Part shown: positions 57,751 through 64,000 of the stretch, piece by piece
Layout: every line of letters starts with the position of its first letter
Position numbering within the stretch: position 1 is the first letter of the stretch
Assembly: GCA_031841125.1 (NCBI GenBank)
Contig: CM063109.1
Coordinates: 596,321-660,320 of the forward strand
Origin: Acanthococcus lagerstroemiae
Lineage: Eukaryota; Arthropoda; Insecta; Hemiptera; Eriococcidae
Reading direction: 5' to 3'
DNA: 64,000 nucleotides
Program-made: the position numbers and the translations under genes
The notes under the pieces: generated by a model
Told to the model about the DNA's origin: nothing
Database searches by the model: none
Seen by the model: only the letters and a program-made list of their open reading frames with translations

Positions 57751-58593
57751 CTAAGACATGTGTAGAGTTGCTCCCCTCCATTTTGCTACAAAGCGTGCAC
57801 TTTGGTGTTTGCCGCACTCCTGTATCTTGTGCCGAGCCTCACCACATTGGTAACACACATCGCTCATGCTGGCTAAAGCTGCGCACTTCTGAGCAATGTG
57901 GCCTGCCTGCAGGCACCTGTAGCAGCGTGTCACCTGCTTTGTCTTCTCCAACTAGTGCACCCTACAGGAGCTCCATCCAAGCTTGAATTTCCGTGTGCTA
58001 GTGTGTCCAAGGCCGTCTGGATCGGCACCTCCACCTTGTAGGCCATGGTGCCGCGCAATATCGCCTCCTTCTTGACTACGCTCGCGTCCAGCAGCGCTGC
58101 CTCAACCTCTTCCTGGCTCACTTATGGCTCCTCACTTGGTGCTGCACTGCGGTCTTTTGACCTCCACCTCTGTGCCCAGCACTTCCTTCAGCTTCTTGGT
58201 AAAGTTGGCAACCCCTGGCTCTTCTCCTTCGAGCTCTAGCAGCAGCTTTTCACCCTTGATGTACCAGGTCCCCGTCACGTGGACCCCAAACACCTGCGAG
58301 TTTATCACCACCCTGGCCTTCCAGATCAGTGCAGTGTGTTTGGTATCTGCACTCTTCTGCGCAATGATAATCGCGGCTGTACGCAGCCTCCTCTTCAGCA
58401 GCTCCTGCTTATGAGCCTCCCCGCCTTTAGGCAGGACCACAGACCTAGGTGGGGTGGCTGACATTGTCTTCTTCTCCTCCTCTAAGGCTTTGGTAGTCCT
58501 CGGCTTCCTCTTCCTGCGGACCACCTCGGCCCATGTTGGAGCATTGGCACACTCACTCTCAGAGGCCGGTTTGCTCTGAAGGAGCCTCTGCAT
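57751..58593 (-). pseudogene. R1-clade LINE ORF1 (gag-like, CCHC zinc knuckles)
   Basis: The first frame (58593-58132) covers an Arg/Lys-rich N-terminus and a globular middle part. A frameshift leads to the 58121-57930 frame. A third frame (57951-57751) carries two Cys-x2-Cys-x4-His-x4-Cys knuckles, starting CYRCLQAGH and CYQCGEARH, the nucleic-acid-binding end of R1-type ORF1. These proteins coat the LINE RNA. At least two frameshifts break the gene. ORF2 begins directly downstream, as is usual for the clade. Confidence 0.8.
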
Positions 58594-58611
58594 GCTCCTT
58601 GGCCTCCTCCA

Positions 58612-59430
58612 GCTGCATCAGAGGCTATCAAGATGTCATCCAGGTAGACATAGGTGAAGTCTAGGTCTCTAAAAATAACATCCATAAAGCACTGAGAGCT
58701 TTGTGCGGCACTCCGCAACCCAAAGTGCATGACATTCCACTCGAACAATCCAATAGGAGTGATCATTGCTGTGTTTTTGATGTTTGTAGCTGATATTGGG
58801 ATATCATGGTAGGCATGGTTAATGTTGAGCGTGGTGAAAATCCGTGCGCCTGCTAACTGATTATTGAAGTCCAATATATTCGGCACAGGATATTGATCTG
58901 GATGTGTAACAAGATTCAACGCTCTGTAGTCACTGCAAATACGCCATTTATCAGTTCCTTTTTTAGGTTGAACAGTAATTGGCAATGCCCATGGAGATTG
59001 ACTTAGTCTAATGTCACTGTTATTCAATAATTCTCGAAACGTTTCCAGTAACACTTTCATCTTATCTGAAGATATCCGTCGTGCTTTAGCAGCCACTGGT
59101 TGACCAGTGATTTCAATGACATGGTGCGTGGTGTGGGGAAATTTGCACACGTGGCGTTGGGGGTTCGTTACTATAGGATATCGCCCTAAAATTTTAGAAA
59201 ATTCAGTGCCTTGTTCCAAGATTGAAATAGTCGAATGACCTATGCTATGCACACTACTGATAGATTCGCACTTTGTCCCTGTATCTATTATACACCATTT
59301 TTTAGATCAGGTAAAATACTGAATTCGCGTAAAGAATCGGCACCTATTATAGGGTATAATACATCGGCCACTATAAATGACCACAAAAATTTGCGATGTA
59401 AACCTAACTACAGTTTGAGATTCAAATGAC
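58612..59430 (-). pseudogene. Ty3/gypsy pol remnant: protease end and reverse transcriptase
   Basis: From 59430 downwards one frame has FIVADVLYPIIGAD, the conserved end of the gypsy protease region. The ORF from 59252 then carries the RT: SPWALPITVQPKKGTDKWRI, ICSDYRALN, FTTLNINHAYHDIPI, a FGL block and YVYLDDILIAS. In the third block the first catalytic Asp (TLDL in active relatives) is Asn, so the enzyme would be dead; YLDD is intact. The gene stops at about 58611, where the R1-clade LINE begins. The upstream half lies at 63305-63977, displaced by the 59431-63304 insertion. Confidence 0.88.
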
Positions 59431-59539
59431 CATACCCGTTGAACATTTTGTCACTACAAAAATGAGAAAGGTAGTGGCAAGCCCACAGCGCAGAAGAATG
59501 ACTTGCCAATAAGAATATATGATATTTTTTGGTTCTGCC

Positions 59540-59810
59540 ACGGTTCGCGGACTACGCAAAACAGTAAACTTGCGCTTCCTTGAAGGTCAGTGCGTTGTGG
59601 TTGAACTGTGACTATGCGCTTACTTTACTACCGATTCGTATATTCCTGATACACCACCGTTTTACGTGTATGTAAGGACTGCGTTGAACAGTAGAGTTGC
59701 GTGTACAAGAGAATCAGTGTACAGTAGTTATGCGCTTGCATTACTACTGCAAATAGGCATACATCTCTCATATACCACAGCTCCCCGCACTTGTAAAGCC
59801 TGCGTAACCT
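59540..59810. repeat. subterminal direct duplication, about 116-123 bp
   Basis: AACAGTARASTTGCG, TATGCGCTTRCWTTACTAC, ATACACCAC/ATACCACAG and CTGCGT appear twice in the same order. Such repeats near one end are typical transposase-binding regions, but that is inference. Confidence 0.65.
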
Positions 59811-60085
59811 ATTTTTCCACGGATGAGTAAACCATATTCTCTACATATGTATGCGTAAAAAATATGTAAACCATATGTACAACATAATATACATCAGTTG
59901 GAAAATATTTTCAAATTTGCACAGGTTCATTTTGTGCATAAAACCATATCCTGATGTTACATAAAATACAAACAATTCTGAAAATATAATGTAATAATTG
60001 TGTCATACATACTACAGTGAAATATTCAAACATCAATTTTTTATGATTCTTCTCCTTTTGAGGGAGCCGAGATGCTTGTCTTCTT

Positions 60086-60237
60086 TCAGTGAGGATGTCT
60101 CGACCTCGTTAATTTTCTCCTCGCTTTCTCGCCACGTTCTCTTTCATACCTTATTTTGTACACCCTTTTATTTGTGATCCATTCCTGAATCGTATGTAAG
60201 GTCTGGGTTTCATTGCACAGGACCAGATTCGCTTGTT
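60086..60237 (-). CDS. terminal exon, hypothetical spliced gene
   Basis: The exon starts after a good acceptor (CCTTTTTCTTTCAG on the minus strand) and runs 50 codons to TGA at 60088-60086. It encodes a helical stretch with HTIQEWITNKRVYKIRYERE and a strongly basic end (KARRKLTRSRHPH). Joined to the donor at 60938 the phase fits exactly: the upstream exon ends with one base and this one begins with two. This would complete a leucine-rich helix. The predicted product end looks nuclear or DNA-binding. It lies within the 59431-63304 element and no known family is recognised. Confidence 0.45.
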
Positions 60238-60937
60238 CTGAAAGAAAAAGGTGCAGTTTTCAAAATAACTGTTGAACGATTTTTGTTTCGAGAAAATATA
60301 AAAAACTAACAACTGATTGTCCATAGAAAAACAAAGACTACTCCCTTTTTTTTTTTTTTTTTTTTTCATTCATTCAAGTTGCTTATGTAGATTCCGTATA
60401 TCCTTGACGAACTTGACAGTCTGTTACACAAACAACTGCACCTCAAAAACCAGCACAGACTTTGTTTTTCTGTGAGCAATCAACTTGGCGATTACCTACT
60501 AAAACGTTGAAAGGAATGTTGGGTAACCGCCAAATTACAAATGACTCTGCTCTTCTAAACAGTTCTTGAAAATATTTGTTTGGTGCAGTATCAAGGACGC
60601 AACTAGGGTGTTTCTTGAACGGAGTGCCGATTAAAAATTTGCCGACGAATATTTTTCATTTCTTGGTTCAGCATTCGTCAAATTTCGCATTTGCCGACTG
60701 CCAATTTGCCGAATCTGAATTCTATATGACTTTGGAATTTACCGAAATTTTACCAAACTTGTGATTATTGGGAAGGGGGGGGGGTTGTACACTCGACCCT
60801 CAAGACTCATGTTTACTGGTACTATATGAAACAAGCATATTTAAGAAAATGACTAATAACTTTCCTCGGATTTTCTGAAAGTGGCAACCCTGATAAATCA
60901 TCAAGTAGATAGTTCAATAGTATTAAAACAAACTTAC

Positions 60938-61028
60938 CAAGTTGGGCTCTTAAGGTCTGCGAATCAACACGTTCATAATGATCATCGGCATATTTTTTCC
61001 TTTTAAGCTTTAAGGTTACGTTCTTCAA
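60938..61028 (-). CDS. internal exon, hypothetical spliced gene
   Basis: A minus-strand frame from at least 61028 to a strong donor (CTTG then GTAAGT at 60937) encodes a basic segment, LKLKRKKYADDHYERVD, followed by SQTLRAQL. A 700-base intron would connect it to the exon ending at 60086. The upstream limit is uncertain: an alternative frame (ELLEERNLK) just before suggests a one-base indel, so the gene may be broken. Further possible exons lie at about 62370-62520 (donors GTGAGT and GTGAGC) and 62634-62867. They may belong to the same unit. Confidence 0.4.
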
Positions 61029-61286
61029 GAAGTTCCGACTATATCTTACTTTTCATTTTTGAAGGCGTTTTTTCAGGAGATGAACTAGGTATCACTCATT
61101 GCTTTCCAAGTACTAACCACAATTTAACTGCAATACAGAAGTAAACGCTAATGAATCCGATTTTATAACATATCTGCCAACAATAATTGTTCCATCAGAA
61201 TATAATCATTACACACGCCTGCTTGTGGTGGTCCATCTTGAGAGATTAATGAAACATTCAGTTACATTCATTTCCATCCCCTCGGC

Positions 61287-61930
61287 ACTGATGCCAGAGA
61301 CGAAACTTGACTTTCAGTTGGGGGAGGGGGGCGGTAAAGAAGGAATATTTGCCTACAAACATTTTTTTTAATTGAAACTTTGCCGATTTTTCATCAAAAT
61401 ATTTTTTAATTGAAAAAAATTAAAATAAAATAAAATAAAAAATAAATAAATAAAATAATAAGAAATTAAAAAAAATAAACAAACAAACGTTCTTAGAAAA
61501 TGAAAAATTCAAATGAACAGTTTCAAAATTTGCCGAGTTTCAAATCGTTGAGAGTGTTTCTCCCTCCCCCTATAGATTCGTCCCTGCAAATACAGATTTT
61601 GGAATCTTATCCTTCAAGTACTCACATTTGCGCACAAGAGCATACCCCAGTCTGGGAGGCTAAGGTGGAAAGATGTTAGATACTTGAGAGGATCACACAC
61701 TTCCTCTACACATTAAGATGGTCGTTATTTACTCTTAGAGATCTATTTATTTTTTTTTTTAATTTTCTCTGATTCGTCTCCTAAATTGATCCCAATAAAA
61801 TAAAATAAAAAAGCCTACGAAATTTCAGGTCGATTGGATTAAGGGAAACCGTGCCACAAGTTCCCTTTCATTGTTATGGGAAAAACACATATGGGGTTTT
61901 GACTTTTGTTCCAGACCAAATTTCCCTTCT
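61287..61930 (+). repeat. repeat family X copy inside the TIR element
   Basis: CAGAGACGAAACTTGACTTT, then the AT-rich TTTGCCGA block, then ATTCGTCCCTGCAAATACAG and TACTTGAGAGGATCACACAC, matching 32926-33350 in the same orientation and 7380-8180 inverted. An AAAT-rich tract fills 61415-61490. A weaker X-like segment lies at 60600-60800. Confidence 0.7.
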
Positions 61931-62633
61931 GGGACATTCTTCAAAAATGTTGATATTTCAGGTATGTTTTTTCATGGAGGAAAGTAGGAAATATTTGAAC
62001 TTTTTTTGATGGGAGTTGTTAAGAGGCGTTTTTTTGTATAACATATTGGTAACATAATATTCCATGCCAAAGGACACATTAAAAAATACATGCCGAAAGA
62101 GAACAGCGAACAGAAAGTGTTCTGCCATTGAGTAGTAGATTCCAAAACAAAAAATTATATGGAGAGTTGATAAAGGCATTCTAACCCATCAATTAAATGT
62201 AATATTATTTTTGAATGATGAACGTCTATCGTTGCATAAAGATAACCATGCTGAAAGACACTTTTTTTCAATTCTTAATTTTAGACAATAATACGCAAAT
62301 GCATGCATTATTGTCACTCGGTGTTTGTTCATGAAAATATCAACAGGTGCTCACCAAAGAGGAAATAGAATTATCGTTTTGTTCGTCCTCGTTATCACGG
62401 AATGCTGTCGTTATATCTTCTTGGATTTCTTCTCATCCCTCCATGTTCATAAGTAAATCGTTTTTCACTCACCTCATCGATTTCTTTTACTTGAAGATTG
62501 CTCGTTGTCGGCTGCTCCTTCCTTTCCAGAATGTTATGCTATAATATAACCAAACGTCCTCAAATTGGTACTTGTCTCACGAATACACATGTAAGTACCA
62601 GTATTTTACATGAAAATAAATTTTAGAAGTTTT

Positions 62634-62867
62634 CTAATAGGGTGATGCGAATATACGCTTAAGATAGGAGGATCTAGCAACTTTTACCAGTAAAGATCGA
62701 GTAGCGTAATATTTGGTCCGTTTAATAAATTTTCCACTTCTGGGATCGTAATACAATTCTTCTCTTCTCGTCTCTTGGTCCATTTTTTTCCCCACCATCC
62801 ATCTCTGCAATGGAGCACCAAGCATTACCAACATATATGCGGCGTACCATAAATCGAAAAATGCCAA
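62634..62867 (-). CDS. hypothetical ORF or exon in the TIR element
   Basis: A 77-codon minus ORF. Its first about 20 residues are hydrophobic (LWYAAYMLVML), then the chain is basic and Tyr-rich (YYDPRSGKFIKRTKYYATR). An alternative reading is an exon bounded by an acceptor (CTCCATTGCAG) and a donor (TTTACTG then GTAAAA) within it, which would drop the hydrophobic start and the last residues. No family is recognised. It could be part of the same split gene as 60086-61028. Confidence 0.35.
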   Translation of the reverse strand: MAFFDLWYAAYMLVMLGAPLQRWMVGKKMDQETRREELYYDPRSGKFIKRTKYYATRSLLVKVARSSYLKRIFASPY

Positions 62868-63304
62868 ATAATAATAACACGAAACCGAGATTAACTTAAG
62901 TATTCACAAATAATTAATTCGTAGCTTCAGAGAGATGACACAAGACGAACGTTATACGTTAATCGTGCTGAACTGATCGCTATTTTTAAAAGTTGTAAAC
63001 ACAAACAGAAACGACAAATCTTTTAACTTTACACGGCAGTGGCAGCTGTGTAGGCGTTGAATCGGGGATTCACGAGTACTGTACGCTCATAAAGCGCAAA
63101 TTATGAAATTTACATACCGTATTACGGATACGTAGAACTGTGGTATTACAACAACGATAATTAATTCGCGGACCTTACCACTACTCATGCATAATATTTT
63201 CGTATAATTTGTACATGTAGTAGTTCAGTGGATTTGCGCATATTCACACCAACTTTATGCATATGTAAAACAGTCATGGTAATGAAAAATGTTCAACGGG
63301 TATG

Positions 63305-63977
63305 TTTTGATTGTTGAACCATTCGCGGCATATAGTTGACCTCTGTCTTTCTTCATGTTCCGATTGTGAGGAACGACTGAGATATCGGTACTGGTGTCAA
63401 TCAAAAACACGTATTTGATCAATGGATTGTGAATAAATAGAAGCCGCGAAGTGTGAGGGATGCGACTAGCGGCTATTGCTGGTCCCCTTTTTTGTTCCCC
63501 AACGGTGTAGTGCCCTTTCCCTTGTAGGACGAATACTCGGAGCACCATTCCTTGCATTTTCGTGCCCCTTTCCCAAATTTCAAATTGTAATAGAGCGTTT
63601 CTCAAATCGGCGCTTCAAGGTGGATCGGCTGTGCTGAGAATGTGGACGCGGCGAATGAGCATTGTGCCTATCCCTTAATCGTGAGCGTCGACACTTAACT
63701 TATTCACGGCACCTACTAATTGTTCAACGGACTTCACTAACATGCTAATTGTGGCATTGTCCGATGTATTAGTTTGACTGTGAGATGCGGTGGCTGTGGC
63801 ATGAACGGCTACCTCCGAGGTTTCGGCTTCTTGTACCTTATCAGCTGCCTTCGCGGCGGCGTCTAAATCAGTTACCCGAGTAGTAATCAAAATTGTACGT
63901 ACAATTTTCGTAAGGGCGGCGAAAAATAATTCACATAAGACGTCATTGTTGACCTGGCTGGCATTCAGCTGTTTCAT
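63305..63977 (-). pseudogene. Ty3/gypsy gag end and aspartic protease
   Basis: The minus ORF at 63977-63675 has LCELFFAALTKIVRTIL followed by an Asp/Ala-rich ADKVQEAE stretch, as in the gag proteins of insect gypsy elements. After a frame change the 63605-63305 part carries RLLFIHNPLIKYVFLIDTST, the protease active-site region, where the usual D-T/S-G is DTS, so the glycine is lost. QLYAANGSTIKT follows, and the 59431-63304 element then cuts the gene. The gag N-terminus lies beyond the window end. Confidence 0.8.
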
Positions 63978-64000
63978 CTCACATAAAAGGGCTGATGGTT

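Larger units (their letters stand above)
54345..58611 (-). mobile_element. nearly full-length R1-clade LINE
   Basis: It contains ORF1 and ORF2 remnants in the standard order. The 5' boundary at about 58611 is where the gypsy RT coding sequence stops after YLDDILIAS. The 3' boundary at about 54345 is approximate and no poly(A) is seen. A hAT MITE interrupts ORF2 at 56636-56895. Its base composition is more GC-rich than the surroundings. Confidence 0.82.
59431..63304. mobile_element. 3.87-kb TIR element inside gypsy pol
   Basis: Both ends read CATACCCGTTGAACATTTT inward (19 identical), followed by similar TCAYTAC sequence, giving about 27 bp. On the two outer sides the gypsy protease reading resumes, which confirms an insertion. 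No clean target duplication is seen (CAAATGAC against TTTTGATT). The left subterminal region has about 120-bp duplicated units (59540-59810). Inside are splice-compatible exons on the minus strand and later X-family insertions (60600-60800, 61287-61930). The superfamily is unknown. Confidence 0.75.

Noticed and set aside
1..64000. Telomeric TTAGG arrays, rRNA or tRNA genes
   Set aside because: I scanned by eye and saw no TTAGG tandem run and no convincing A-box/B-box cloverleaf or rRNA core. R1-clade LINEs here are not in rDNA.

Overview
This window is eukaryotic and AT-rich. It is almost entirely transposable-element and satellite DNA, with no confidently identifiable host gene and no rRNA, tRNA, operon or CRISPR array. 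An arthropod source, most likely an insect, is suggested by the mix of R1-clade, CR1/L2-like and RNase H-bearing LINEs, BEL/Pao and Ty3/gypsy LTR elements, Merlin and Tigger/pogo transposons, and many hAT-type MITEs. The order is a guess; a hemipteran would fit the many TACCTAC/GTAGGTA words, but that is weak evidence.

Layout. 0.3-9 kb: hAT-type MITEs, two copies of one solo-LTR family (898-3398 and 6257-7133; the first split by a TIR element that itself holds a MITE), and a copy of a long dispersed repeat called family X here. 9-14 kb: a cluster of GGGTAACC-like words, a young MITE with perfect 108-bp arms, two tandem satellites (about 152 bp and about 145 bp) and the 3' half of a Tigger transposase that is still open. 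14-22 kb: mostly unassignable DNA with a Merlin remnant, MITEs and microsatellites. 22-28.5 kb: a decayed RNase H-type LINE on +, a third solo LTR, and a decayed LINE on - with an FP25-like ORF1 and an APE endonuclease. 31-39.6 kb: a BEL/Pao integrase-end remnant split by a 1.44-kb hAT element, a possible LTR with a 70-bp minisatellite, and inverted copies of families X and Y. 40-47.6 kb: small duplications, TTGCCC/TTACCC clusters, a 1-kb TIR element and a hAT element with a perfect target duplication. 49-54 kb: a CR1/L2-like LINE between two (CT)n tracts, an R1-clade 3' fragment and another MITE. 54.3-64 kb: a Ty3/gypsy element on - interrupted twice, by a nearly full-length R1-clade LINE and by a 3.87-kb TIR element that contains splice-compatible exons.

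The genes do not form a pathway. Their relation is historical: insertions sit inside older insertions, and target-site duplications (TSDs) often date them. Nearly all coding regions are broken (frameshifts, nonsense codons, lost catalytic residues). The least decayed are the Tigger 3' ORF (12909-13655) and the CR1/L2-like reverse transcriptase (49237-50615, two nonsense codons). The best candidates for something undescribed are the 3.87-kb element at 59431-63304, the IR/DR-like MITE at 9321-9890, the arrays of GGGYAACC words, and the LTR family whose tandem repeats have changed between copies. I see no clear defence, biosynthetic or toxin system.
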